Assembly (NCBI GenBank): GCA_002412765.1
Contig: DHVR01000043.1
Coordinates: 51,950 to 93,271 of the forward strand
Length of the DNA: 41,322 nucleotides
Source: Leptolinea sp. UBA5203
GTDB taxonomy: Bacteria > Chloroflexota > Anaerolineae > Anaerolineales > Anaerolineaceae
Reading direction: 5' to 3'
The notes under the pieces are model-generated. The model saw only the letters and a program-made list of their open reading frames with translations, was not told the DNA's origin and made no database searches. Below, in pieces: positions 7,771 through 16,124 of the stretch. A program made the translations under genes and the position numbers. Positions within the stretch are counted from its first letter, which is position 1; each line of letters begins with the position of its first letter.

Positions 7771-9495
7771 ATGAAAATTACAACCGCAATTGAAGACTTT
7801 CAGGCTGCTCACCGCCGGGCAGATGTTAAAGAAATAATGTCATTTTTTACTGGAAAAAAATTGGATTTGCTTTCCTATGATGATGTGCGCACAAAATTAC
7901 AATCCCATCAATACGCGGATAAAGGATTGCAAGACATCCCCCTGAATTCCATCATCGGCAGTGTTGGGCGTTACACGGATTTCACCCGCGATTTTTTGCC
8001 GCGCCGACAATCCGATGAAGAGCGTTGGGCTCGAGTTTACGATTTTATAAACAAGCAACAGGAGATTCTACCCATCCAGGTGTACAAAATTGGGGAAGCC
8101 TACTTTGTGCTGGATGGAAACCATCGAGTGTCTGTTGCCCGTCAGATGGGTTACACCTTTATTCCAGCCTATGTGACTGAACTCATCGTGCGTGTTCCCT
8201 TAACCGCGGATACGGATTATGATGACCTGATTATTCGGGAAGAATATACTCAGTTCCTAAAAACCACCCGGCTGGATGTGCTGCGCCCCCAGCAGGAATT
8301 GCTGGTTACAGCTCCAGGTATGTACGAGAAACTTCTTGACCACATCAGTACTCATCGTTACTTTATGGGTATTGATTATGATCGTGAGATTCATTATTTT
8401 GAAGCCGTGACTCACTGGTATGATGAAATTTATGCCCCTGTACGTGAGATGATTGAACGGCAGGGTATACTGCGCTCCTTCCCTGGTCGTACGGAAACGG
8501 ATATGTACATCTGGATCAATGAATACCGCTCTGAGCTGGAAACTGATTTAGGTTGGCAGGTGGAACACACCTTTGCCGCTGCCAATCTGGTGGAACGCTT
8601 CGGCAAACGCACCAAACAGTTCTTCCGTGTTTTCCTGGAAGATTTGATCAGCCGCTTGATTCCCAAGCAATTGGAAAGCGGTCCAGCCGCAGGCGATTGG
8701 CGGTCCAAGTTAATCCATATTAATAAACGCCGCAGCTATCTGTTTAAGAACATTCTGGTCTCCGTGCACTGCGAAGAAGACAGTTGGCTGGCCCTGGAAC
8801 AAGCCCTTGTGATTGGACAACAGGAATCCGCCAATATGTTTGGGATTCATGTAGCCCAATCCGCGGAAGAATGTGACAGCATGACCAACAATGAATTCAA
8901 ACTACGCTTCGCCCAGCGCTGCGATCAAGAAGGGCTAACTGGCAACTTGGCCATCGAGACGGGTACCATCTCGGACAGAATTGTTGAACGTGCCCGCTGG
9001 ACAGACCTGGTGGTGGTTCGCCTAACTCACGCCCCCGAAGCCCAAATGCTGGCCAAATTACGCTCCGGTCTGCATGCCCTGCTGCGGCGGAATGGACGAC
9101 CTTTGCTGGCGGTCCCGGGGGATGTCTCTCCGATGAAATACGGCCTGCTGGCCTACGACGGCAGCCCCAAAGCCAAGGAGGCGCTGTATGTTGCCACCTA
9201 CCTGGCTCGACAATGGCATATCAAATTGACTGTTATCAGCATTAACAGCCATCAAACCAATGCTGCCACGCAGGATTTTGCTAAAGATTACCTGCGCAAC
9301 CACCGTGTGGATGCGGAGTTTGTCATGGAGGATGGGCCCAACGCTGAAGGCATTCTGCGGGTGGCAGAGCAAAAAGGCTGTGATTTCTTAATCATGGGCA
9401 GTTACGGCTTCTCCCCCCTGGTGGAAGTGATGCGCGGCAGCACCATTGACAAAATTTTAATCGACTCAAAAATCCCCATCCTGATTTGCCGTTGA
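7771..9495 (+). CDS. fusion of a ParB/Srx-like domain with two universal stress protein domains
   Basis: 574 residues. Residues about 55-135 contain DFLPRR and DGNHRVSVARQMG, the pattern of the ParB/sulfiredoxin-type nucleotide-binding fold. A helical middle (about 140-320) with many aromatic residues follows and is not recognised. Two Usp domains end the protein: the first (about 323-450) starts LFKNILVSVHCEED and ends LLAVPGD; the second (about 456-574) starts YGLLAYDGSPKAKEAL. The second carries the ATP-binding G-x2-G-x9-G-S/T pattern (GSYGFSPLVEVMRGST); the first lacks it. A cytoplasmic regulator or stress protein is inferred; the substrate is unknown. It has its own promoter and a terminator at 9531-9560. 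Confidence 0.85.
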   Translation: MKITTAIEDFQAAHRRADVKEIMSFFTGKKLDLLSYDDVRTKLQSHQYADKGLQDIPLNSIIGSVGRYTDFTRDFLPRRQSDEERWARVYDFINKQQEILPIQVYKIGEAYFVLDGNHRVSVARQMGYTFIPAYVTELIVRVPLTADTDYDDLIIREEYTQFLKTTRLDVLRPQQELLVTAPGMYEKLLDHISTHRYFMGIDYDREIHYFEAVTHWYDEIYAPVREMIERQGILRSFPGRTETDMYIWINEYRSELETDLGWQVEHTFAAANLVERFGKRTKQFFRVFLEDLISRLIPKQLESGPAAGDWRSKLIHINKRRSYLFKNILVSVHCEEDSWLALEQALVIGQQESANMFGIHVAQSAEECDSMTNNEFKLRFAQRCDQEGLTGNLAIETGTISDRIVERARWTDLVVVRLTHAPEAQMLAKLRSGLHALLRRNGRPLLAVPGDVSPMKYGLLAYDGSPKAKEALYVATYLARQWHIKLTVISINSHQTNAATQDFAKDYLRNHRVDAEFVMEDGPNAEGILRVAEQKGCDFLIMGSYGFSPLVEVMRGSTIDKILIDSKIPILICR

Positions 9496-9500
9496 GTCGT

Positions 9501-11807
9501 TCACGGGGCAAATCCATCGATCCAAATTCGCTCACCATCCGAACGGATGGTGAGTTTTTTATAAGCCGTCAGATTAACTTCCGCGGATACTTGCTGCGCC
9601 AGAGGCATCCTTACCGCCTGAATGGTCGCCGAAAGGCCAGGGCATTCCTGCTGCAAGGGACGGGCTTCTTTGCGGGCATCAAAATACAGGCTGAAACTTG
9701 GGGCCTGCTGCTCAATTTTTGAGCAGGGCAGGTTTCCATCCCACAAAAACAAGGCCATGAAATCCTTCATTTCCAGCACCTGAGCCAGGGAACTACCATT
9801 TTGGGATGGATAACTCCAGAGCTTAACCCCATCCATCAGATCCACCTTAAGGTCAGCGGTTGAATCGATTCGCTCAATCTTCTCGGATACACTTAGCTCA
9901 TCCACCTCTGAAAGCACCCGGCTGGCACTGATCTGTGGCGGAAAGATCATCCCTTCAATCTTAAATCGTTCCATCAGGCGCGGCACAGCGCTGTAACAGG
10001 CGGTCTTCTCCTGGGGTATCAGGACGAGATCCAGCGAGCGATCCAACACAGGTAGCTGCTCGCCGAGGATTGCATTGGTTAGCGAGCCTTCGTTTCCCGC
10101 ATTCATCAATATCCGTCTGCCCGTTGGAGATTCGATCAATACCAACGTGCAATCCGCCTGGGGGTAAAAAGTTAACTTCAGCTCTCCATCCGGCTGCCGG
10201 AAATATTCCCGCCACAGAAAACTATTGGCCAGTACCAACACCAAAACAAACAGGCCGGGCTGAAGCCAGATGGCAATTTTGGGAACTTTATTTCTCAGTA
10301 AGGAAGCGATAAGAACCAGAAGCAGTAAAATAACCACTCCCAGCCCGAAACTTACATCCATGGGCAGCACGCCGCCCGGAATTTTCGCCATCCAGTGCAC
10401 CACATGAATGGTGTAGTACAACAACGGCCAAACCAGCCAGATCAAGGCCTGCCCCAACGGCAAAACAATCATCCCGATCAGGATCACCGGCCCGCCCAGA
10501 ATCATGATCAACGGCTGGGCCGGCAGGATCAGGGGATTGGTCAAAAAAGCGCTCAGGGAGAATTGCCCAAAATGGTAGATGATCACGGGCAGGGTGGTAA
10601 GCTGGGCAGCCAGAGTGAACAAGAAGAACTCACTGATCGGCGCAGACAGCCTGGCTGCCAGTCCCTCAGAGAAAGTCCTTTCCATCCAGCGGGTCAGGGC
10701 ATCCTGCCAGGGTCCGGCAAACAGCACCAGCCCCATGGTAGCGGAGAAGGAAAGTTGAAAGCCCACATCCCCCAGGATCAAAGGATTCTGCCAGGTCATC
10801 AAGGCTGCAGTGAACAGCAGGGTGTTGATGCCGGTGTTGCGCCGGCCAATCTGCCGGCCGATCAGGCTGATGCTGCCCATGATGGCTGCCCGCACCACCG
10901 CCGCCTGTGCACCAACTAAAACCGTATACAGGCCGATGCCGACGATCACGCCCAACGGCGCCCAGCGTTTGCCAATGAGTTTATCCAATAGCAAGGTTAG
11001 AAGACCCGCCACGAGTGCAATATTAAATCCGGAAATTGCCACAATGTGCGAGGTGCCCGTCTTTTGAAAATCCTCCTGCACGGAGTCGGGGATGTCACGC
11101 TCCATGCCGATCAGAATACCGGAGAGCAAACCGGCTTCCGGTTGGGGCAGCAATAGATTGATCGTTTGATAGGCCTGTTCGCGGAAAGCAAAGAGAAGTC
11201 CGTAGGCACTGACCTGATTAGTTGGGGTAAGTTCATCCAGCAGTGGGTACATCATATAGGAGCCGATGCCCTTGATCGCTAGATAATCGCGGTAGGAGAA
11301 TTCTTCATTACTGGGCGGAGTTTGCAATTTTCCACTAAACACCACCCGATCCCCATAGTGATAGTCAGTCCCCGGCAGCACCCGTACCATACAACGCCCC
11401 TTGACGGGCAGCACAATGCTGACATCATTGATCTGCAAAATCTCATCCACCGCAACATCCAGCAGGATGGCCTGATCCAGCGGGTCCGCCGGACGCACGA
11501 TTTTCCCCGAGAGCTGCACGCGGCCGATATCATTGTAAGTCGCCAGGGTATGGTCATTCAGCTGCGGACGGGTGGAGAGATAGCGAAATCCTCCCAGACA
11601 ACAAGCCAGCAAGAGCAGCAATGGACTGAGGGGGAAAGTAAAACCGGAATGGGTGTTAAGCGAGGGGTATTGTTTTCGTCTGCGGCGCAGGCGGAAAATC
11701 AAAAAGAACAGGCCAGCCAGGGCAAGCCACAACCATGGCGGCCCACCCAGCATTGGTGCCAAAAAAACACCCAAAAGAAAAACCAGCGAAACCCAAAGTA
11801 ACGGCAT
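9501..11807 (-). CDS. comEC: ComEC/Rec2-family DNA-uptake channel protein
   Basis: 768 residues, normal length. Order: two N-terminal TM segments, an OB-like DUF4131 region (about 80-190), the Competence domain from about 228 (GILIGMERDIPD, then KTGTSHIVAISGFNIAL) with many TM helices to about 520, and a C-terminal region (about 542-768) at the place of the usual metallo-beta-lactamase domain. That domain is degenerate: where HSDxDH-type metal ligands are expected after the LDLVLI strand there is PQEKTACYS, so nuclease activity is unlikely. The channel imports single-stranded DNA during transformation in the cytoplasmic membrane. AGGGGTGAT precedes the ATG. It follows the methyltransferase gene by 32 bases. 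No comEA or other competence gene is in the window. Confidence 0.92.
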   Translation of the reverse strand: MPLLWVSLVFLLGVFLAPMLGGPPWLWLALAGLFFLIFRLRRRRKQYPSLNTHSGFTFPLSPLLLLLACCLGGFRYLSTRPQLNDHTLATYNDIGRVQLSGKIVRPADPLDQAILLDVAVDEILQINDVSIVLPVKGRCMVRVLPGTDYHYGDRVVFSGKLQTPPSNEEFSYRDYLAIKGIGSYMMYPLLDELTPTNQVSAYGLLFAFREQAYQTINLLLPQPEAGLLSGILIGMERDIPDSVQEDFQKTGTSHIVAISGFNIALVAGLLTLLLDKLIGKRWAPLGVIVGIGLYTVLVGAQAAVVRAAIMGSISLIGRQIGRRNTGINTLLFTAALMTWQNPLILGDVGFQLSFSATMGLVLFAGPWQDALTRWMERTFSEGLAARLSAPISEFFLFTLAAQLTTLPVIIYHFGQFSLSAFLTNPLILPAQPLIMILGGPVILIGMIVLPLGQALIWLVWPLLYYTIHVVHWMAKIPGGVLPMDVSFGLGVVILLLLVLIASLLRNKVPKIAIWLQPGLFVLVLVLANSFLWREYFRQPDGELKLTFYPQADCTLVLIESPTGRRILMNAGNEGSLTNAILGEQLPVLDRSLDLVLIPQEKTACYSAVPRLMERFKIEGMIFPPQISASRVLSEVDELSVSEKIERIDSTADLKVDLMDGVKLWSYPSQNGSSLAQVLEMKDFMALFLWDGNLPCSKIEQQAPSFSLYFDARKEARPLQQECPGLSATIQAVRMPLAQQVSAEVNLTAYKKLTIRSDGERIWIDGFAP
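9531..9560 (+). terminator. terminator of the Usp fusion gene, inside the comEC 3' end
   Basis: Perfect 10-bp stem (CTCACCATCC/GGATGGTGAG), 4-base loop, then six Ts on the plus strand. It lies wholly within the last codons of the convergent comEC frame, encoding the LTIRSDGE segment there. Confidence 0.9.
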
Positions 11808-11839
11808 ATCACCCCTGAAACCGTGTGTGCTTGGTTAAC

Positions 11840-12451
11840 CTATTTTCTCCATTGAAAGCATATTGGGAAAAACATCGGAGTCACTTTTTTGTATAGCTTG
11901 TATGTTTCCCCAAAGGCTTCTTCCAGTTTCCGTTCTTCAAACCATGTACCAATGAACAAATAAAGCGTCAGCCCCAGATTAAGCCCTAGGATATTCATCG
12001 ACATTCGCGGCATCAACCAGATAAAAATCAAACTAAACATATAAATGGGATGGCGCACCCAATGATACAGTCCATCCACCACCAGTTCATCGGTGAGCTC
12101 TGCCGACTCCATCCCCAGCGCTTGATCTATGCCTAAAAAGCGGCCGGTACCTGAGCGTCCCATGGAACGCGCCATACCCCACAGGGCGAATCCCTGTAGA
12201 ATCACGGTCAGCCACACCCAGGGGGCAGGGATTTGATACAGGATACGGTCAGGCAGGATCACCACCAACGCCATCACAGGCAGCAGGGTAAGCGCAGCAA
12301 CCGCATTATAAAGGAGGCGATAAAAGCGTTCGAAGTTACCTTTGCAGCGCCTGGCAATGCGCTGTTTCAACCCCATGGAGGCCATCCATGAATGAATTCC
12401 CCCAAACACACCCACTGCCAGCAGCAGGATCCAAAATCCGCTTTCCCTCAT
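11840..12451 (-). CDS. ICMT-type integral membrane methyltransferase family protein
   Basis: 203 residues with about five TM segments. The C-terminal pattern GLYHWVRHPIY followed by WFEERKLEEAFGETYKLYKK is the SAM-binding signature of the isoprenylcysteine carboxyl/phospholipid methyltransferase superfamily. The N-terminal RFYRLLYN resembles the NnrU/MddA branch (MddA methylates methanethiol), so that is one possible activity, but it is not proven by sequence. It lies in the membrane. It precedes comEC with a 32-base gap and is divergent from the large membrane protein gene at 12691. Confidence 0.8.
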   Translation of the reverse strand: MRESGFWILLLAVGVFGGIHSWMASMGLKQRIARRCKGNFERFYRLLYNAVAALTLLPVMALVVILPDRILYQIPAPWVWLTVILQGFALWGMARSMGRSGTGRFLGIDQALGMESAELTDELVVDGLYHWVRHPIYMFSLIFIWLMPRMSMNILGLNLGLTLYLFIGTWFEERKLEEAFGETYKLYKKVTPMFFPICFQWRK

Positions 12452-12508
12452 GCTTCACCCAACACCTGTCATTCTGATTATGGTAAGATACACCCATTGA
12501 TCTGTCTA

Positions 12509-12537
12509 TTGTACAGGCATTTGATTCAAAATAAAAT
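12509..12537 (+). promoter_or_regulatory. candidate promoter for the large membrane protein
   Basis: TTGTAC, 17 bases, TAAAAT on the plus strand. It would give a leader of about 145 bases before the ATG at 12691, which is long, so the assignment is tentative. Confidence 0.4.
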
Positions 12538-12690
12538 CAAGAGTGTGCTAAAAAGACCTTAAGCGTTTCAAAGTATAAATTTTACTCACACACTTTCGAT
12601 AAATGAACCTTTTCTAAGGCAAATAAATTTATAAAAACCTTTGGGTTGATATTTTTTAAACTCTCTTTCAAGAAGGGATTGAACGATTTT

Positions 12691-14745
12691 ATGCTCAAAA
12701 AACTCCTCACTTCGCTAAAAAAACATTCCTCTATCCTGCTCTTTCCAGCCCTTCTGCTGGGCGTGATGCTTGTGGCTTATGCCATCTTCCTCTTTCGCAT
12801 GGGCTTTTATTGGGATGATTGGCAGGCCGTTTATTTGTTTCAATTTAAATCCCCGCTGGTTTACTGGAATTATTTTCTTGGCGACCGCCCCATTTCCGCC
12901 TGGACCTATATCTTCTTTCAGCCCCTGCTGGGCACACAGGCCTGGCACTGGCAGTTGGCTACCCTATTCAACCGCTGGCTGGGCATCTTGCTGCTGTGCG
13001 CCGCGTTTTGGCGCATCTGGCCGTCCCGTAAAAGCACCATCCAATGGATGAGCTTGCTTCTGGCGCTCTACCCCGGCTTCTCCCAACAGAATATTGCCGT
13101 GGCCTATCATCAGCATTTCACCACCTTTGCCCTCTTTGCCTTCTCCATATACGGCATGGTTCGTGCCCAGCAAAGCCAGTATGCCTGGCGCTGGCACCTG
13201 CTGGCTGTGGCATGTGCCTTACTGCACATGCTGACCATGGAATACTTTGTCGGGCTGGAAGGGTTAAGACCGGTGCTAATTTATTTACTTCTCAGTACGA
13301 CGCTGCCCACGACTTCGCTCAAAACCCGGCTGCTTTCGACCCTCAAAATCTGGCTGCCCTATGCTGGAGCGCTGATCGTCTTTGCCGGTTATCGATTCCT
13401 CATCTATCCGGCCATCAGTATGAACCCAGAGATGAACGCCCCTTCTGTTCTGATCCAAATGCTCTCCCAACCGCTGAGCGCAGGGTTGCATTTACTCGAG
13501 CTGAGCCTTCAGGACGTCAGTGCCATGACTCTGCAGGTCTGGCTGAAAGTTTTGCAGCCCGATGCTTTCCAACTTTCCAATAAAGTGGTGCTATTTTCCC
13601 TGGGTCTGGCTCTGCTGATTGCTTTGGGCGTCTACCTGTCCCGTAAATGGATTTTTGAGCCGGAGACGGTTCCAACCCAGGCTGATAAATCTGCCCGGCA
13701 AATGCTGCTGGTTGGCATGCTCGCCATTTTGCTCGGCGGCCTGCCGGTATGGATCACGGATCGTCAATCCATCGTCGGGCTGTGGTCCGACCGCTTCACC
13801 CTGGCCCCCATGTTGGGTGTTTGCCTCACGTTGGCCGCCCTGATCAGCGGCCTGGTCCAATCCGAACAAAAAAGGAGTCTGGTCTTCACCGGCTTGTTAA
13901 TCCTCAGTCTGCCGGTGCATATTCAGACAGCCAATAAATACCGCCTGAATACCGAAATCCAACAGGATTTTTATCAACAATTGGCCTGGCGCGCCCCGCA
14001 GGTCAAAACCGGCACGGCGTTTGCCAGCTCGGGATTGCCATTTTCCTACGTCGGGGATTACGCCGTTGGCTTTGGGATTAATACCCTCTTTCATGTGGGG
14101 GATGGGCTGGGTAAGCTGCCCGTGTGGTGGTTCAACGCCGGCCGTCAGTGGGGCATTGATGCCACCCTGGATATGAGCTCCGAGGCTGCCCTCTCCTATG
14201 ATCTGCGCAATTTAAAATACGAAGGTGCAGCGGCCGACCTGGTGGGCTTGATTTACAATCCCTCGCGCGGCTGTCTGCGGGTGATGGATGAGGTTTATAC
14301 TCTCGCTCCACCCATGGACGATTTCAAGATGCACGAGCTCAATACCGCCCTGGCGGCGCTCTCCCATCCGGAGCAGATTCTGCCGTCCACAAAAGAGCTT
14401 TCCTTCTCAATGGCGGTATTCGGTCAACCCCAAACGCAATCCTGGTGTTATTTTTACGAAAAAGCCGACCTGGCCAGACAGTTTGAAGACTGGTCCGCCG
14501 TTACCGACCTTTACCAGCAAAGCCAAGCGCTGCAGCTCAGTCCACAGCACGGCGCGGAATACGCCCCATTCATCCTGGCCGCCGCCCATCAGCAGGATTG
14601 GGAACAAGCCGCAGGTTTAACCCGCGAATCCGCGGCCCTAACCCCTGATATGGAACCCATGCTGTGTAGCTTATGGAAATCCCTGCCGGATGCAGGTCAG
14701 GTGACAGACGTTGATGAAATGCGTACTGAACTCAATTGCCAATAG
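12691..14745 (+). CDS. large multi-spanning membrane protein, GT-C glycosyltransferase-like
   Basis: 684 residues from the ATG at 12691. A TTG at 12646 could add 15 residues; neither has a strong ribosome site. About ten or more TM helices fill residues 15-430. After the first helix comes FYWDDWQAVYLF, an acidic DDW loop of the kind that forms the active site in GT-C (GT39/PMT-like) sugar transferases, then DRPISAWTYIFF and NRWLGI. The soluble C-terminal part (about 440-684) ends in helices resembling TPR pairs (FEDWSAVTDLYQQSQAL and DWEQAAGLTRESAAL). A role in envelope glycan or protein glycosylation is inference. It is monocistronic, closed by the terminator at 14763-14802. Confidence 0.75.
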   Translation: MLKKLLTSLKKHSSILLFPALLLGVMLVAYAIFLFRMGFYWDDWQAVYLFQFKSPLVYWNYFLGDRPISAWTYIFFQPLLGTQAWHWQLATLFNRWLGILLLCAAFWRIWPSRKSTIQWMSLLLALYPGFSQQNIAVAYHQHFTTFALFAFSIYGMVRAQQSQYAWRWHLLAVACALLHMLTMEYFVGLEGLRPVLIYLLLSTTLPTTSLKTRLLSTLKIWLPYAGALIVFAGYRFLIYPAISMNPEMNAPSVLIQMLSQPLSAGLHLLELSLQDVSAMTLQVWLKVLQPDAFQLSNKVVLFSLGLALLIALGVYLSRKWIFEPETVPTQADKSARQMLLVGMLAILLGGLPVWITDRQSIVGLWSDRFTLAPMLGVCLTLAALISGLVQSEQKRSLVFTGLLILSLPVHIQTANKYRLNTEIQQDFYQQLAWRAPQVKTGTAFASSGLPFSYVGDYAVGFGINTLFHVGDGLGKLPVWWFNAGRQWGIDATLDMSSEAALSYDLRNLKYEGAAADLVGLIYNPSRGCLRVMDEVYTLAPPMDDFKMHELNTALAALSHPEQILPSTKELSFSMAVFGQPQTQSWCYFYEKADLARQFEDWSAVTDLYQQSQALQLSPQHGAEYAPFILAAAHQQDWEQAAGLTRESAALTPDMEPMLCSLWKSLPDAGQVTDVDEMRTELNCQ

Positions 14746-14762
14746 AAAATAAGGTTTTATAC

Positions 14763-14802
14763 AAAAACCTGCCAGGTCCAATAGAAAACCTGGCAGGTTT
14801 TT
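14763..14802. terminator. bidirectional terminator
   Basis: Perfect 14-bp stem AAAAACCTGCCAGG/CCTGGCAGGTTTTT with a 12-base loop, 17 bases after the stop of the membrane protein gene. T-runs occur on both strands, so it can also stop transcripts from the right. Confidence 0.9.
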
Positions 14803-14863
14803 AACTTGAAAGAAAAACAATCAATCAAGGTATCACAAGTCATGTTGATTCCCATCCAGCGGT

Positions 14864-14902
14864 GAGATTGCCACACTCGCTATCGCTCGTTCGCAATGAC
14901 AT
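14864..14902. repeat. REP-like dispersed intergenic repeat (GTCATTGCGA type)
   Basis: On the minus strand it begins GTCATTGCGAACGAGCGATA and ends GTGGCAATCTC. This resembles the widespread bacterial intergenic repeat that starts GTCATTGCGAGGAGCGAAG and ends GCAATCTC. It is unrelated in sequence to the GTAGGGTGGGATC palindromes near 24-27 kb. Confidence 0.6.
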
Positions 14903-14991
14903 GAGATATTTAGAGACGGGTGTCAGGTTCACCTGGTTATGGAATTGATTCTTACCGGAGAAAAAGGGAAACAATAAGATTATGCATTTTA

Positions 14992-15204
14992 TTATCGTTT
15001 AATAATTCGATAAACTCTTTGAAATCCTGATTGAACACTGCTCTCATCCTTTTGGGTGGATGGATTCCAGGCATGAAACTCACGCCGAATTTCTTCCAAC
15101 CCGTCCAAGCGTGCCTGATAGGATTGTGTTTGCCAATAAGCAAAATCGCTTTCCTGTTCATGCAGGTTTGTTTTCTTTACCACCATGGCGATTTTTCTGT
15201 TCAT
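14992..15204 (-). CDS. small antitoxin-like protein, orphan
   Basis: 70 residues. The core DFAYWQTQSYQARLDGLEEIRREFHAW and the end QSGFQRVYRIIKR match a common family of small bacterial proteins with the pattern YWQxRxYxxRLxxLExIRxEY and FQRVYRIIKR. These are usually found directly upstream of a nucleotidyltransferase-like partner in putative toxin-antitoxin pairs. Here nothing recognisable follows on the minus strand before the terminator at 14802, so the partner is missing. No good ribosome site is visible. It could be a relic or a stand-alone regulator. The function is inferred from family resemblance only. Confidence 0.65.
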   Translation of the reverse strand: MNRKIAMVVKKTNLHEQESDFAYWQTQSYQARLDGLEEIRREFHAWNPSTQKDESSVQSGFQRVYRIIKR

Positions 15205-15359
15205 AAGTTAATTGTATCATGACTGAATATTAGTATTTTATAAGGTGTGTCACTTGTCCACAATAAAAGACCTACTCTCCCATTTTAACTATTTTCACAT
15301 AATTAGAATTGAATTATGCCGGTTCGAATATTGGATTTGGTTTTCCAATCATACTCGTA

Positions 15360-15376
15360 GGCGACCGGTGGTCGCC
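15360..15376. repeat. short intergenic palindrome
   Basis: GGCGACC, three bases, GGTCGCC. It lies 18 bases past the plsC terminator. No T-run follows, so it looks like a REP-type element and not a terminator. Confidence 0.4.
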
Positions 15377-15394
15377 CACGCCGAATTAATCCAG

Positions 15395-15422
15395 AAAAAA
15401 AGGCGTCCTCAATCGGACGCCT
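15395..15422 (-). terminator. terminator of the pdxT-plsC operon, overlapping the plsC stop codon
   Basis: On the minus strand an 8-bp stem AGGCGTCC/GGACGCCT with a 6-base loop is followed by seven Ts. The stem includes the last plsC codons and the loop contains the TGA. Confidence 0.88.
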
Positions 15423-16086
15423 CTCCTTGTTCTTTCTGTAATTCCTTCAAGCGTGGATGATCCTTATAAAATCCGTGATATTTCTCCGGCAGCAGCACGG
15501 CGATGCGGCACATGATCTCTTCCGTGGCGCGCGCCTGGGATTCTTCGCGATTCTCCCGGTCAATGGGCGGCAGGGTATAGGCCGGTCCAAAACGCATCAC
15601 CAGCTTGGCTCGTTTAAAATGACCAATATTCTTGAAGGCTTCTTCCGTGCCAGAGAGCGCCACGGGGACGATCGGTACCCCGGCTTTGGTGGCGATGAGG
15701 GCCGTCCCAGGTTTGCCTTCCAACAATTGACCGATATTGCTGCGTGTACCTTCTGGGGAAATGCCCAACGCGCGGCCCGCTTTCAATACGGCCAGGGCTT
15801 CCTTAAGGGCGGTGAAATCCGCTTTGGTGCGGTCAAGCCAAATTCCACCGGCAATCGTCGTAAAAAGACCGAAGAAGGAGTTCTTTTTATATTTATCAGT
15901 GACCAGAGCAGTGATATCATCGCGTACAGGGTTAACAAACAGAAACGGAATATCCATGCGGCTCATATGATTGGTGGTAATAATCACGCCGCCGGTTTTG
16001 GGGATATTTTCCAGCCCGCGAAATTCTTTTTGGGTAATAACATTCAGAATAAATTGGGTAAGTGCTTTTAAGGCTTCTCTTTTCAT
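15409..16086 (-). CDS. plsC: 1-acyl-sn-glycerol-3-phosphate acyltransferase
   Basis: 225 residues. The acyltransferase box NHMSRMD (His40, Asp45, the HX4D catalytic pair) and the glycerophosphate-binding SPEGTR (Glu112-Arg115) are intact, as is the VPIVPVALSG motif. It transfers a second acyl chain to lysophosphatidate, giving phosphatidate for membrane lipids, and sits at the inner face of the cytoplasmic membrane. GGAGGG just upstream fixes the ATG. It is the last gene of the long minus-strand unit, 38 bases behind the PrsW-like gene. Confidence 0.92.
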   Translation of the reverse strand: MKREALKALTQFILNVITQKEFRGLENIPKTGGVIITTNHMSRMDIPFLFVNPVRDDITALVTDKYKKNSFFGLFTTIAGGIWLDRTKADFTALKEALAVLKAGRALGISPEGTRSNIGQLLEGKPGTALIATKAGVPIVPVALSGTEEAFKNIGHFKRAKLVMRFGPAYTLPPIDRENREESQARATEEIMCRIAVLLPEKYHGFYKDHPRLKELQKEQGEASD

Positions 16087-16124
16087 GTGCCCTCCAATAA
16101 ATAAATCCGCACGCAGCGGAAGAC

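Noticed and set aside
10395..10919. A Gln/Pro-rich plus-strand open frame of 174 residues
   Set aside because: It lies opposite comEC transmembrane coding sequence and has low-complexity composition typical of an antisense frame.
14952..15161. An alternative minus-strand frame overlapping the antitoxin-like gene
   Set aside because: Only the 14992-15204 frame shows the known family pattern (YWQ, IRREF, QRVYRIIKR).
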